From: Marinoscillum sp049115815
Lineage (GTDB): Bacteria > Bacteroidota > Bacteroidia > Cytophagales > Cyclobacteriaceae
Direction of reading: 5' to 3'
DNA: 64,000 bases
NCBI GenBank assembly: GCA_049115815.1
Contig: JAGDZO010000004.1
Location: 310,001-374,000 of the forward strand
Part shown: positions 35,717-45,373 of the stretch, one piece after another
Layout of the letters: each line of letters opens with the position of its first letter
How positions within the stretch are numbered: the first letter of the stretch is position 1
Position numbers and translations under genes: made by a program
The notes under the pieces: model-generated
Databases searched by the model: none
What the model saw: the letters and a program-made list of their open reading frames with translations, nothing else
Told to the model about the DNA's origin: nothing

Positions 35717-35797
35717 TTAAATAATGTTTAATCATTCGAGTTTAGTGAAAAAAAGAGCAAATTTGCGGTCTTTCGGAATTTGCCGTTAATCATAGGG

Positions 35798-36538
35798 ATG
35801 GAAGAGCCAATAAACCAAGACAATTTACCAAAGCATATTGCCGTTATCATGGACGGGAATGGACGCTGGGCAAAAAAGCAGGGTGCGGCTAGAATTTTTG
35901 GTCACCGAAATGCCATTAAGGCTGTAAGGGAAGTGACTGAAGGGTGTGCAGAAATGGGAATAGAGTGTTTGACCTTATATGCTTTCAGTACTGAAAATTG
36001 GCAAAGACCAAAAGACGAAGTGGATAATCTGATGTCCTTATTGGTTGCCACCATAGTGGAGGAAGTGCCTACTTTGATGAAGAACAATGTGAGCCTGCAT
36101 ACGATTGGTGATATAAGCCGATTGCCAGATAAAGCTCAGAAAAAACTGGCCGAAGGAAAGCAGAAGACTGAAGCAAATACTGGGCTGAAATTGATCTTGG
36201 CTTTGAATTATAGTGGGCGCTGGGATATGTCAGCAGCCGCCAAAAAAATAGCTCTGAAAATAGCAAATGGAGAACTCACTCCAGAGCAAGTAGATCAGAA
36301 GGAAGTTGATAAGCATCTCGATACTTACGGTTTTCCTGATCCTGAATTGTTAATTAGGACAAGCGGAGAAATGAGAATCAGCAATTTTTTGCTTTGGCAA
36401 ATGGCATATACAGAGATGTTTTTCACTCCGGTACTATGGCCTGATTTTAGGAAAGCAGACTTGAATGAAGCAGTGAGAACATATCAGAAGCGTGAGCGAA
36501 GATTTGGAATGATAAGCGAACAGGTGAAACCTGCATAA
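35798..36538 (+). CDS. uppS: Isoprenyl transferase (undecaprenyl diphosphate synthase)
   Basis: Builds the C55 lipid carrier for peptidoglycan and polysaccharide synthesis by cis-condensation of IPP. 246 residues from the ATG at 35798; a TTG six codons earlier is unlikely. Signatures are HIAVIMDGNGRWA with the catalytic Asp, LTLYAFSTENWQRP, and the C-terminal LLIRTSGEMRISNFLLWQ. The stop overlaps the bamA ATG (TAATG), so the two are translationally coupled. Confidence 0.96.
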   Translation: MEEPINQDNLPKHIAVIMDGNGRWAKKQGAARIFGHRNAIKAVREVTEGCAEMGIECLTLYAFSTENWQRPKDEVDNLMSLLVATIVEEVPTLMKNNVSLHTIGDISRLPDKAQKKLAEGKQKTEANTGLKLILALNYSGRWDMSAAAKKIALKIANGELTPEQVDQKEVDKHLDTYGFPDPELLIRTSGEMRISNFLLWQMAYTEMFFTPVLWPDFRKADLNEAVRTYQKRERRFGMISEQVKPA

Positions 36539-39198
36539 TGAATAAATATCTAATCATAATTCTTTCATTGTTAGCTACGGAGCTTTCTGGTCAAATCCGA
36601 TTTGGTCGTCAAGCTCAGCAGTCATCTAATGAACTAGCTATCAACTACTCTAGTCCTCAGGAATATGAAATCGTTGAGATTAAGGTAGAAGGGGTAAAGT
36701 ACTTGGATAATAATGCGCTGATATCCCTTTCAGAACTCAGAGTAGGCGACAAAATAAAAATTCCAGGAGATGAGATTTCCACTGCCATTAAAAAGCTTTG
36801 GAAGCAAGGTATCATCGGCACGGTGGAGATCAATGCTGAAAAAATAGAAAACGGAAAAATCTGGTTGGTCATCAACCTAACGGAGCGTCCAAGGCTAACG
36901 AAATACGAATTCAGAGGAGTATCAAAAAGTCACGAAAGTGAGTTGAAAGACAAAATAGACCTTGTGAGAGGTAAGATTTTGACAGATGTTGTGATCAAAA
37001 ACACAGAGCTGGCAGTAAAAAAGTATTATGAGGGCAAGGGATTTTTGAATGCTGAAGTAAAAATCAGACAGAAACTAGATACGGTTTTGTCTAATAGTGT
37101 GAACATCATTATCAAGGTGGATAAAAATCAAAAAGTGAAAGTGAAGAATATTACTTTCATAGGTGATGATAACTTCACCAATGCTAAACTGAGAAGTAAA
37201 CTTAAAAATGTAGGTGAAACGCCAAGACTTGCTCTTCCTCGTGATTTACTAGAAAAGACAGTAATGGTGCTGTCCCCAAAAAACTTTTTCTATTTCCTTA
37301 CACACAAAGAAGAAAGACCTTTCAAAAGCCTGATGGAGTATTTAGGCGAAGAAGTCAATGTGAATATCTTCAAATCTGCCAAGTTTATCAGATCAGATTT
37401 CGAAGAGGATAAACAAGGGTTGATTGCGTTTTACAATTCAAAAGGTTATCGCGATGCTGAGATCTTGATAGATTCAGTTTACAATATTGACAGAAAGTAC
37501 CTCAACATAGACATGTATGTTGATCCGGGAAATAAGTATCATTTCCGTGACATCATTTGGACAGGAAACTACGTCTATGATAACGAATATCTCGATCAGG
37601 TCTTGGGAATAGAAAAAGGAGATGTCTATGACTTAGAATTGGTCAATCAGAAATTAAACTACAATCCTACAGGTGCAGATATCAGCTCACTCTATATGGA
37701 TGATGGTTATTTGTTTTTCTCTGTAAACCCGATTGAGGTGGGAGTTTCTCAAGACTCTATTGATTTGGAAATGAGAATTTTTGAAGGCTCTCAGGCCACT
37801 ATCAATGAAGTGACCATCTCCGGAAATGATAAAACCAATGATCATGTAGTCTTAAGAGAGATCAGAACATTACCAGGGCAGAAGTTTAATCGGTCGGAAT
37901 TGATCAGGACACAAAGAGAATTATCACAACTTGGATATTTTGATCCTGAGCAAGTCAACCCTGTGCCAAAGCCAAATCCTGTTGATGAAACGGTGGACAT
38001 AGAGTGGCAGCTTGTAGAGAGACCAAATGATCAGGTAGAACTCTCAGGAGGATGGGGTGGTCAGTTCGGTTTTGTAGGTACGCTAGGGCTTAGTTTCAAT
38101 AATTTTTCAGTTAAAAACATTCCGCATTTTGATAAATGGAGGCCGCTACCAATGGGTGACGGGCAAAAACTATCCATCAGAATGCAGGCGAATGGAAGAA
38201 GATTTCAGAGTTATTCTGCGAGTTTCAGTGAACCATGGCTGGGTGGCAGGAAACCAAATAATTTTGGCGTAAGCCTTACAAGATCGGTTCAGCGTCAGAT
38301 AGATTTTAGAACTAATGATCTCCAGGGAGTTCTTCAGCTGAATGCAGCTACAGTTTCACTAGGACGAAGAGTGCAATGGCCCGATGATTTCTTTACAGTA
38401 AGTAATTCTATTTCTTATCAGCAGTATATTATTCTGGGCAATCTTTCGCGAGCATATGGTTTCAATGGTGATACCAAAACCAATAGTATTACGCTCAATA
38501 ATACCATAGCGAGAAATTCCGTTGATAACCCCATGTACCCACGAAGCGGATCATCGCTCTCTGTGAGTGCATCTTTCACTCCACCATATTCTCTAATGAA
38601 TAATGTGGATTATAGCGATGAAGATGAAGTGGAAGCGTTTAACTTCTTGGAATATCATAAGTGGAACCTTGACTTTAAGTACTACTTAAAACTCGCTGGT
38701 AAATTGGTATTGGCTCCAAGAGCCCACTTTGGTTTCTTAGGATCATATTCTGATAAAGTGGGTGTTGGTCCTTTTGAAAGATTTCAGCTAGGTGGTGATG
38801 GGCTAACCGGTGGCGGAGGTCAATTTGTATTAGGTACTGACGTGATTGGCTTGCGTGGCTATGAAAACAACGTCATTACACCTCGTGATCCTGAAACTGG
38901 AATTGATGGAGGTACGGTATTTACTAAGTTTGTAATGGAATTGAGATATCCAGTGTCATTGAACCCATCTGCGACCATCTATATGCTGACCTTCTTCGAA
39001 GGAGGTAACAACTGGAATGATTTTACACAGTTTAACCCGTACAATCTAAGAAGGTCTGCAGGTGTAGGTGTTAGGATTTTTATGCCGGCATTTGGTCTCC
39101 TCGGACTTGACTGGGGGTATGGTCTTGACCCAGCACCTGGTGCTTTGGATGTTAGCGGAGCTCAGTTTCACTTCTCTATTGGACAACAAATTAGATAG
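36538..39198 (+). CDS. bamA: Outer membrane protein assembly factor BamA
   Basis: 886 residues. A signal peptide (about 1-19) precedes POTRA domains covering roughly residues 40-490 (for example YEIVEIKVEGVKYLDNNAL and ATINEVTISGNDKTNDHVVLREI). A C-terminal Omp85 barrel ends in FHFSIGQQIR. It contains the lid-loop-type segment GDGLTGGGGQFVLGTDVIGLRGYENN. It inserts beta-barrels into the outer membrane, including the DUF6089 barrels encoded beside it and T9SS parts. The OmpH chaperones follow after three bases. Confidence 0.96.
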   Translation: MNKYLIIILSLLATELSGQIRFGRQAQQSSNELAINYSSPQEYEIVEIKVEGVKYLDNNALISLSELRVGDKIKIPGDEISTAIKKLWKQGIIGTVEINAEKIENGKIWLVINLTERPRLTKYEFRGVSKSHESELKDKIDLVRGKILTDVVIKNTELAVKKYYEGKGFLNAEVKIRQKLDTVLSNSVNIIIKVDKNQKVKVKNITFIGDDNFTNAKLRSKLKNVGETPRLALPRDLLEKTVMVLSPKNFFYFLTHKEERPFKSLMEYLGEEVNVNIFKSAKFIRSDFEEDKQGLIAFYNSKGYRDAEILIDSVYNIDRKYLNIDMYVDPGNKYHFRDIIWTGNYVYDNEYLDQVLGIEKGDVYDLELVNQKLNYNPTGADISSLYMDDGYLFFSVNPIEVGVSQDSIDLEMRIFEGSQATINEVTISGNDKTNDHVVLREIRTLPGQKFNRSELIRTQRELSQLGYFDPEQVNPVPKPNPVDETVDIEWQLVERPNDQVELSGGWGGQFGFVGTLGLSFNNFSVKNIPHFDKWRPLPMGDGQKLSIRMQANGRRFQSYSASFSEPWLGGRKPNNFGVSLTRSVQRQIDFRTNDLQGVLQLNAATVSLGRRVQWPDDFFTVSNSISYQQYIILGNLSRAYGFNGDTKTNSITLNNTIARNSVDNPMYPRSGSSLSVSASFTPPYSLMNNVDYSDEDEVEAFNFLEYHKWNLDFKYYLKLAGKLVLAPRAHFGFLGSYSDKVGVGPFERFQLGGDGLTGGGGQFVLGTDVIGLRGYENNVITPRDPETGIDGGTVFTKFVMELRYPVSLNPSATIYMLTFFEGGNNWNDFTQFNPYNLRRSAGVGVRIFMPAFGLLGLDWGYGLDPAPGALDVSGAQFHFSIGQQIR

Positions 39199-39201
39199 GG
39201 T

Positions 39202-39735
39202 ATGAAACGATCGTTTGTGTTTATTTTCTGTATGTCATTTATTCTTGGCACTAGCTTTGCACAGAAGTTTGGGTATGTCGATACCAAATACGTTTTGAGC
39301 AGGATGTCTGAGTACAAAGAAGCCCAAGCCGAAATAGAAAAATTAGCCAAGGGCTGGGAGGCTGAAATACAAGAGATGTACAAGAAGGCTGAGGAAATGG
39401 AAGCGGCTTTTCAAGCAGAAGAAGTGCTCCTTACAGCTGAAATGAGTGAGGAACGAAGACAAGAGATCGACAGAGAGTGGAAAGAAGTAAAAGAATATCA
39501 AAAACAAATCTTTGGTTTTGAAGGGCTTTATTTTCTGAAAAAGAAAGAACTCATTAAGCCAGTTCAAGATCAGGTGTTTGAAGCGACAGAAAAGGTAGCC
39601 AAAAACAATAGGCTCCAGATCGTATTTGATAAATCAGGGGACTTAGTCATGATATATACAGACCCTATTCATGACTACACCGATTATGTTTTAGAAGAAT
39701 TGGGTTTGGGTGAAAATCAAGAAAGTACTAACTAG
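39202..39735 (+). CDS. OmpH/Skp family periplasmic chaperone (first copy)
   Basis: 177 residues. Signal peptide MKRSFVFIFCMSFILGTSFAQ, then FGYVDTKYVLSRM and a long charged helical hairpin (about residues 40-120) as in Skp, which forms the tentacles that hold unfolded outer-membrane proteins. The C-terminal part has the LQIVFDKSGDLVMIYTDP strand. ATG at 39202. Its position after bamA is standard. Confidence 0.92.
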   Translation: MKRSFVFIFCMSFILGTSFAQKFGYVDTKYVLSRMSEYKEAQAEIEKLAKGWEAEIQEMYKKAEEMEAAFQAEEVLLTAEMSEERRQEIDREWKEVKEYQKQIFGFEGLYFLKKKELIKPVQDQVFEATEKVAKNNRLQIVFDKSGDLVMIYTDPIHDYTDYVLEELGLGENQESTN

Positions 39736-39748
39736 GAACAATAAAATT

Positions 39749-40291
39749 ATGAAAGCGAGAATACTAACTGTAATGGTGATTTTGGTGGCATTTGCTGGGC
39801 AATTGGCTGCACAAGGTGGATTGAAAATTGGTTATACCAATGCTGATTATGTTTTGAGCCTCTTACCAGAAGCCAAACAAATTGATGCAGAATTGAAAGC
39901 CTACGAGAAGCAACTTCAAAATCAGATCCAAGCAAAATATAATGACTTGCAAACAAAAATGGCTGATTATCAGACCAATGCTGCTAGCTGGGATGATCTA
40001 ATCAGAACAGACAAAGAAACTGAAATTCAGACTTTGCAACAGGGAATTCAAAAATTTCAGCAAGACGCTGAGGTATCTATGAGCAACAAAAGAAACAAGC
40101 TTTTGAAGCCAGTCTATGAGAGAATAGGTAACGCCATTGAGTCTGTAGCTGTAGAGAATAGCTATTCTCACATCTTCAGCGCAGGATCTCCAGGGTTTGA
40201 TGTATTGCTATATGCAAGAGAAGAAGATGACGTTTCTAATTTGATCTTGAAGAAATTGGGTATTACACCTCCAGCACCTGCAGGAGAGTAA
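39749..40291 (+). CDS. OmpH/Skp family periplasmic chaperone (second copy)
   Basis: 180 residues from the ATG at 39749, chosen because it begins a proper signal peptide (MKARILTVMVILVAFAGQLAAQ); an in-frame GTG at 39710 lies within the preceding gene. The mature protein has LKIGYTNADYVLSLLPE, a Gln-rich helical hairpin and the NSYSHIFSAGSPGFDVLLYA strand. Tandem OmpH genes behind bamA are common in this phylum. The run ends at a terminator. Confidence 0.92.
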   Translation: MKARILTVMVILVAFAGQLAAQGGLKIGYTNADYVLSLLPEAKQIDAELKAYEKQLQNQIQAKYNDLQTKMADYQTNAASWDDLIRTDKETEIQTLQQGIQKFQQDAEVSMSNKRNKLLKPVYERIGNAIESVAVENSYSHIFSAGSPGFDVLLYAREEDDVSNLILKKLGITPPAPAGE

Positions 40292-40318
40292 GTCATAGAA
40301 AATATCATTGTTTGAAAG

Positions 40319-40347
40319 CCACCATATTGAGTTATGGTGGTTTTTTT
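40319..40347 (+). terminator. Terminator after the bamA-ompH run
   Basis: Perfect 8-bp stem, CCACCATA (40319-40326) and TATGGTGG (40333-40340), with a six-base loop and seven T's (40341-40347). Confidence 0.88.
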
Positions 40348-40355
40348 GTGGCCTG

Positions 40356-41537
40356 CTAGTGGATGATTATACCCGCAATAAGTCCAGCCAATATGATGAG
40401 AGGAGTTGGTGTTTTGGTGAAATGCATCAACCCTACGGTGCTAAATATCAAGACGTAATTAATCCAACTAGAATCCAAAGGCTCAAATAATATGAATGCG
40501 GCGGCTATTACCATTCCAGAGCTCACAGCATTGACACCTTCCAAAGAGGCCTTGACCACTCTGTATTTCTTAAGATCCTCCCAAAATCTAATAACAAAGA
40601 ATATCAAAAATGTGCCTGGCAAAAAGACACCAGCGGCAGCCATAAATCCACCTATAATCTGCTGAAGGAGCGAGGTGTTATCCATACTGACAGCACCTAC
40701 ATATGCACTGAATGAAAAAACCGGACCTGGCAATGCCTGAACAAAACCATAGCCAGACAGGAACTCCTCAGAAGTTAGCCAGCCTTTAAATTCTACGAAT
40801 TCATTATATAGCAGAGGAACGAGTACTTGTCCACCACCGAAAATCAAGCTGCCGTTTCGATAAAAGTTCTCAAAAAGTCTAATTGGTAGGTATTGGGTCA
40901 CACCTCCAAGTACAGCGGCGAATACCAGCACCGAAAGCCAAAGGATAAAGTTGCTCCAGTTGATTTTAATGGCAGATTTTTCTTCTTCTGGCAGCTGCTT
41001 AAACTTAAAAGCGGTCACGAATCCACCCAACAATAACATAATAGGGAATGCCCAGGGTGTTCTGAAGATATAAGCCACTACAATCGAAATTAACATCAGG
41101 ATAAAAGCGGTGCGAGTGGAGACAACACTTTTGGTGATTTTGTAAGCGCTATAGGCCACTATGCCTACAGCTATCGGCTGGATATAGGTGAGGAAAGAAA
41201 GAGAGATATCCATTTCTTGAAATACGTTCACCATGATGCCCAGAGCAATCATTATGCTCAAAGCAGGAAACGCCCAGATAAGTAAGGTGAGATAGGCCAA
41301 ATTGGGTCCCCCTATTTTGAAACCAATAGCCGTGATGGTCTGAGTAGAGGTGGGCCCTGGTAGTATCTGACATAGGGCGTATAGCTCCATCAGATCTTTT
41401 TCCGAAAGGTATTTCCTCTTGGTGACCAACATTTCGATCATGAAACCCAAATGAGCCGTAGGGCCACCAAATGCTGTAACAGAGAGAAAAAGAACGTCTC
41501 TTAGAAAAATGAGATATCTAACTCTCTTGACGGACAT
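40356..41537 (-). CDS. chrA: Chromate transporter, ChrA family (two-domain form)
   Basis: 393 residues with 10-12 membrane segments arranged as two CHR domains. The N-terminal one has FGGPTAHLGFMIEMLV and LPGPTSTQT; the C-terminal one has FGGGQVLVPLLYNEFV and LPGPVFSFSAYVG. Family members export chromate or sulphate-like anions. The physiological substrate here is unknown. Its ATG (41535-41537) overlaps the stop of the 2-oxoglutarate oxygenase gene by one base, so it depends on that gene for translation. Confidence 0.92.
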   Translation of the reverse strand: MSVKRVRYLIFLRDVLFLSVTAFGGPTAHLGFMIEMLVTKRKYLSEKDLMELYALCQILPGPTSTQTITAIGFKIGGPNLAYLTLLIWAFPALSIMIALGIMVNVFQEMDISLSFLTYIQPIAVGIVAYSAYKITKSVVSTRTAFILMLISIVVAYIFRTPWAFPIMLLLGGFVTAFKFKQLPEEEKSAIKINWSNFILWLSVLVFAAVLGGVTQYLPIRLFENFYRNGSLIFGGGQVLVPLLYNEFVEFKGWLTSEEFLSGYGFVQALPGPVFSFSAYVGAVSMDNTSLLQQIIGGFMAAAGVFLPGTFLIFFVIRFWEDLKKYRVVKASLEGVNAVSSGMVIAAAFILFEPLDSSWINYVLIFSTVGLMHFTKTPTPLIILAGLIAGIIIH

Positions 41538-42502
41538 TAATTCTTTAGACCTATTTCTTTCAATCTTTGATTTAGGAATTCACCGGCAGTCATGTCCTCA
41601 TATTGTTTCGGATGTTCTTCCGTCACACAGCTATCGAGACATGTTAAGTCCATATCTGAGATAGGGTGCATGAAAAATGGGATAGAATACCGAGAAGATC
41701 CCATAAGCTCCCTCGGTGGATTGACCACCCTGTGTATTGTTGATTTCAATTTATGATTTGTGAGTCTGTCGAGCATATCGCCTACATTCACTACTATCTG
41801 ATCTGGCAATGCCGTAATAGGAATCCACTCTCCGTCACGTCTTCTCACTTGTAGACCATCTGCACTTGCACCCATCAGCAAGGTGATAAGGTTGATGTCT
41901 CCATGCTCTGCTGCGCGCACAGCATCTGGCGGAATCTCGTCAGGGTTTTCAATTGGGAAATAATGAATTTGCCTCAAGATGCTATTACCCTGCCGAACCT
42001 TATCATCAAAATAGTACTCATCTAGGCCCAGATGCAAAGCAATGGCTTGAAGCATACTTATTCCCGCAGATTGAAGGATGCCAAATGCTTTCTGCGTATT
42101 TTCAGCAAATGTAGGAACCTCTGAAGGCCATATGTTTTCAGGATATTCATCAAGTTTGGAATCATTTGGCTGACCTACATGGTAAAATTCCTTGAGATCA
42201 CCGGTGTTGCGCCCTTTAGCTTTTTCGCGACCCTTGCTAATATATCCTCTTTGACCTGCGAGTTCTTGGTGCTCGTATTTCAGTTTTTCTTCATCAGGCA
42301 GGGAAAAGAATTTCTCCACATCAGCATACAAGGCCTTAGTCAAGTCATCTGATAGGCCATGATTTTTAATGGCTACAAAGCCAATGTTCTGATAGGCTTC
42401 TCCCAGCGATTTTACGAATTGAGTTTTAGTCTGAGGGTCTCCAGTCCTGAAATCATTGAGATCCAATGAAGGTATTTCGCTATAAAGGATGCTGTTGTTC
42501 AT
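41537..42502 (-). CDS. 2-oxoglutarate/Fe(II) oxygenase, isopenicillin N synthase-like
   Basis: 321 residues. An N-terminal DIOX_N region (VKSLGEAYQNIGFVAIKNHGL) precedes a double-stranded beta-helix core with the iron ligands H200-x-D202 (AAEHGDINLITLL) and H257 (STIHRVVNP). R271-x-S273 binds the 2-oxoglutarate carboxylate. It resembles flavanone-hydroxylase-like bacterial oxygenases of unknown substrate. ATG at 42500-42502. It lies between recO and chrA and overlaps chrA by one base. Confidence 0.88.
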   Translation of the reverse strand: MNNSILYSEIPSLDLNDFRTGDPQTKTQFVKSLGEAYQNIGFVAIKNHGLSDDLTKALYADVEKFFSLPDEEKLKYEHQELAGQRGYISKGREKAKGRNTGDLKEFYHVGQPNDSKLDEYPENIWPSEVPTFAENTQKAFGILQSAGISMLQAIALHLGLDEYYFDDKVRQGNSILRQIHYFPIENPDEIPPDAVRAAEHGDINLITLLMGASADGLQVRRRDGEWIPITALPDQIVVNVGDMLDRLTNHKLKSTIHRVVNPPRELMGSSRYSIPFFMHPISDMDLTCLDSCVTEEHPKQYEDMTAGEFLNQRLKEIGLKN

Positions 42503-42542
42503 CGTTTTTCTAAATCAGTCTAAATTAAATCAATTCTTAATA

Positions 42543-43232
42543 CTAAGAGAAAACTTGGTGCAACACTTTAAGTGATTTGATTTCACCTATTTGTGATGTG
42601 TGATGCTCGTAATAATTTAGCAAAAATTCCAATGCTTTGAAACGGATAGCGCCTGATCCTCCAACTCGGTCATTGTAATTGGTTTTAATAATGGCAGTCA
42701 CAAATTCTATTAATTGACTATCACCCTCTATCATATGAAGATCCATGCTCTCTAGCATTTCGTCACCATCTTGCGCGCCGAGTCCCACATGTGGTAGCAA
42801 TTTGAGTAAAAAGTGAAGATGAAAGTTTTCGATTTCAGTCTCCAGTTGATCTAGTATGATAATGGAATGCGAAAGAAAATGAAATAACCTCTGATGTTCT
42901 TCCCCTTTCTCTTGGGTAAGCAATTTTGATAGTATTTCTGTGAGAAAAAGCACAATAGAGCTTTTCCTTATGTCTTGCTGAATCTGGTGAGTTGGAGTGA
43001 AATATTTGTACTCAGACATTCGCTGAATCTCTCTATTGGGCTTTACATAACCGACTATATCCAGCAAAGAGAATGGTTGAAAATAGGCAATACTTCTTTT
43101 AGATTTTGGACTTCTGATGCCATTCACGATGAAAGACATAAACCCATATTTTTCCGTGAATATTTGAGCGATAATGCTTGATTCCTGATATTTCAGATAT
43201 TTGATGACTATGCCTTTGGTGTTGACAATCAT
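42543..43232 (-). CDS. recO: DNA repair protein RecO
   Basis: 229 residues. The N-terminal OB-fold opens MIVNTKGIVIKYLKYQESSIIAQIFTEKYGFMSFIVNG, followed by a helical C-terminal domain. RecO helps load RecA at gaps with RecR. I do not see the cysteine zinc motif of some RecO proteins. The ATG at 43230-43232 overlaps the porZ stop by one base, as in many Bacteroidota where recO and porZ are neighbours. Confidence 0.92.
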   Translation of the reverse strand: MIVNTKGIVIKYLKYQESSIIAQIFTEKYGFMSFIVNGIRSPKSKRSIAYFQPFSLLDIVGYVKPNREIQRMSEYKYFTPTHQIQQDIRKSSIVLFLTEILSKLLTQEKGEEHQRLFHFLSHSIIILDQLETEIENFHLHFLLKLLPHVGLGAQDGDEMLESMDLHMIEGDSQLIEFVTAIIKTNYNDRVGGSGAIRFKALEFLLNYYEHHTSQIGEIKSLKVLHQVFS

Positions 43233-45373
43233 CAGTTGACTACCGCTATTTTACCGATTACTGTGTCTAGCCCATCTCGAGTAGATGTGAGTACGATATA
43301 GACGCCAGAGGCGACCCTTTGGCCATTGTAATCCAACAGATCCCAAGAGGCGGTGCCTCCATTGGCTTTTATTGATTGCATGAGTTTTCCATTCACATCT
43401 GTGATTTTCACGCTTGCATCTCTACTCAAGTTGGTAATCCCAACAAGTCCAGAGTAGCCGGGTCGCACAGGGTTTGGGAATATCTTGGCTTGCTGACTGG
43501 TACTTTGCCCAATCGACGAATTGCTTCTGTAGGAGATAAGTCCTTTGTCCGTGAGCATAAACATTTCACCAGATGAAGGATTGTACTCAAAGTCATATAT
43601 AGTATGGGATAATAGAGCGGAATTCTCAGTGGTGAAATGATGCTCTAAATTATTCAGAACATTGTCAAATATGTAAAGTCCGCTTTCTGCTCCCATCCAT
43701 ATTCTATTTCCGCCATCTACCGCTATCGCAAATATCTCCTCCCCCTCTAGCAAAAGTTGATTCTCGTATATGGGCTCTATGGCATCTTGGTTGTTGAAAA
43801 CAAAACTAGCATCGGAAAATATTGCCGGACCAGCATTCGTGGCTACCCACGCTTCATCACCTAAGTCGATAGCCAATCCATTGACTTGATTGGAAGGTAT
43901 TCCATCCGAAATGGTAATTAACCTTCGCTCATCATTGGCAAAATCTCTCACGATAAATCCACCACCATCAAATGATGATCGGGTCACCCAATATGAGTCA
44001 AATCTCGAAACATTGATATCAATAGGGAAGCGTGTGCCTAGCTGTCCATTAGTATAGCTTGTAAGCAAATTGTCTTTATCCCACGTGTAAAGAGCAACGT
44101 TATTGTCGAAAGAAGTAGCGAAGAGTTGACCATTGGCCACAGTTAAACTTGGAATAATCAGTCGCCCTTCATCAGTTTTCGTCAAGCCAGAAATGGTATC
44201 GTTGATACTCATGTCATAGAGTCCATATCCTGCAGATGAATAGATCATATGACCATTGAAATATTGGCCATCTGTCATGTTATAGAAGCCAGGGATCTGC
44301 TCTTGAGACCAACTGCTATTGTCAAAAACACTAAAGCCCAAAGAGTCAATCTGATCAATGTAAGTTTCAGCCTTTGGGCCATAGAAGGCATATAAGTTTC
44401 CATTGGTATAGGAGATATTACTCATTTGATCAGCCTGCGGTCCATTGGGTAGGATATGCTCGCCACTTGGACTCAATATACCGGACTGATTCGTGCCGAT
44501 CCAGAAGCCTTTCGATGACAATAGCGAGTTGGCCACTATGCCCTCAGGCAAAAAAGTTTTCTCAGAGCTCCGTAGATTGATCACTTCATTGCCTATGAGT
44601 CCTATGAGATTTTGATCAAAGGTGAGATCACGTATAAGAAAGCTATTTGAGAATATAGGTTGGATATTTTCTGAAAGCGAAATGGCAACAACACTGGTGT
44701 CATCTTGGACAGCATAGAGTTGGTCTCCTACTGTCAAGGATCGCAGGTTGATAGCACTAGCTTCAATAAGCTCCCAATTGTTAAAATCAAGTAGGTTCTT
44801 TTGTAGTAAACCGCTCTGTATTCTCGAATCGGATAGCACGAATAATCGCTCATTGATGACCTTCAATTCTTTCACAGTGATATCTTCACCTTGCTCTCCA
44901 ATGGATCTAAAGTTATCTGTGATTTCTTTTCTGTCAAGTGATACCACAATCACTCCGAAATTGGTGCCCAAATAGGCGTTGGTTCCGTCAGAGGTGATGT
45001 CGAATACCTTTTTATTTCCCACCAACAGCGATTCGCTGAGATCACGAATAGTAGTGACTTTGCCTTGTGAATGCACATCTATGAGTCCGGATTCATATCC
45101 GATGATCAAGGCCTTGGCTTGTTCATCATACCAAAGAGCGCTAATGTCAGCATCTGATAGGCCGTCAATTTTCGTTAGGGTGTTGACATCTCCGGTGGTG
45201 GTGTCGATATAGAAAAGTCCATTTTCTGCTGCAGCGAATATTTTACCGTTACCCTCCACCATTTTAGAGATAGAATTGTAACTGAAATGTACTCTCCAGC
45301 TATCAAGCGGTAACTGCTGACTCCACCCTGAGATGGCAAGAAGAACCAAAGCGGTACTAAAAAGCCTTTTCAT
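43232..45373 (-). CDS. porZ: Type IX secretion system protein PorZ-like
   Basis: 713 residues from the ATG at 45371-45373, which begins the signal peptide MKRLFSTALVLLAISGWSQ; a longer frame from 45427 lies largely inside tdk. After QLPLDSWRVHFSYNSISKMVEGNGKIFAAAENGLFYID, two seven-bladed-type beta-propellers cover about residues 30-620. The C-terminal 85 residues (IFPNPVRPG onward) are a T9SS sorting domain. PorZ is part of the cell-surface attachment complex that finishes T9SS cargo, such as the fusion protein at 8842. It overlaps tdk by 17 bases. Confidence 0.88.
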   Translation of the reverse strand: MKRLFSTALVLLAISGWSQQLPLDSWRVHFSYNSISKMVEGNGKIFAAAENGLFYIDTTTGDVNTLTKIDGLSDADISALWYDEQAKALIIGYESGLIDVHSQGKVTTIRDLSESLLVGNKKVFDITSDGTNAYLGTNFGVIVVSLDRKEITDNFRSIGEQGEDITVKELKVINERLFVLSDSRIQSGLLQKNLLDFNNWELIEASAINLRSLTVGDQLYAVQDDTSVVAISLSENIQPIFSNSFLIRDLTFDQNLIGLIGNEVINLRSSEKTFLPEGIVANSLLSSKGFWIGTNQSGILSPSGEHILPNGPQADQMSNISYTNGNLYAFYGPKAETYIDQIDSLGFSVFDNSSWSQEQIPGFYNMTDGQYFNGHMIYSSAGYGLYDMSINDTISGLTKTDEGRLIIPSLTVANGQLFATSFDNNVALYTWDKDNLLTSYTNGQLGTRFPIDINVSRFDSYWVTRSSFDGGGFIVRDFANDERRLITISDGIPSNQVNGLAIDLGDEAWVATNAGPAIFSDASFVFNNQDAIEPIYENQLLLEGEEIFAIAVDGGNRIWMGAESGLYIFDNVLNNLEHHFTTENSALLSHTIYDFEYNPSSGEMFMLTDKGLISYRSNSSIGQSTSQQAKIFPNPVRPGYSGLVGITNLSRDASVKITDVNGKLMQSIKANGGTASWDLLDYNGQRVASGVYIVLTSTRDGLDTVIGKIAVVN

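Noticed and set aside
35717..35797. CAAATTTG in the gap before uppS as a -7 box
   Set aside because: It fails the TA requirement of TAnnTTTG and no partner -33 element is at the right distance.
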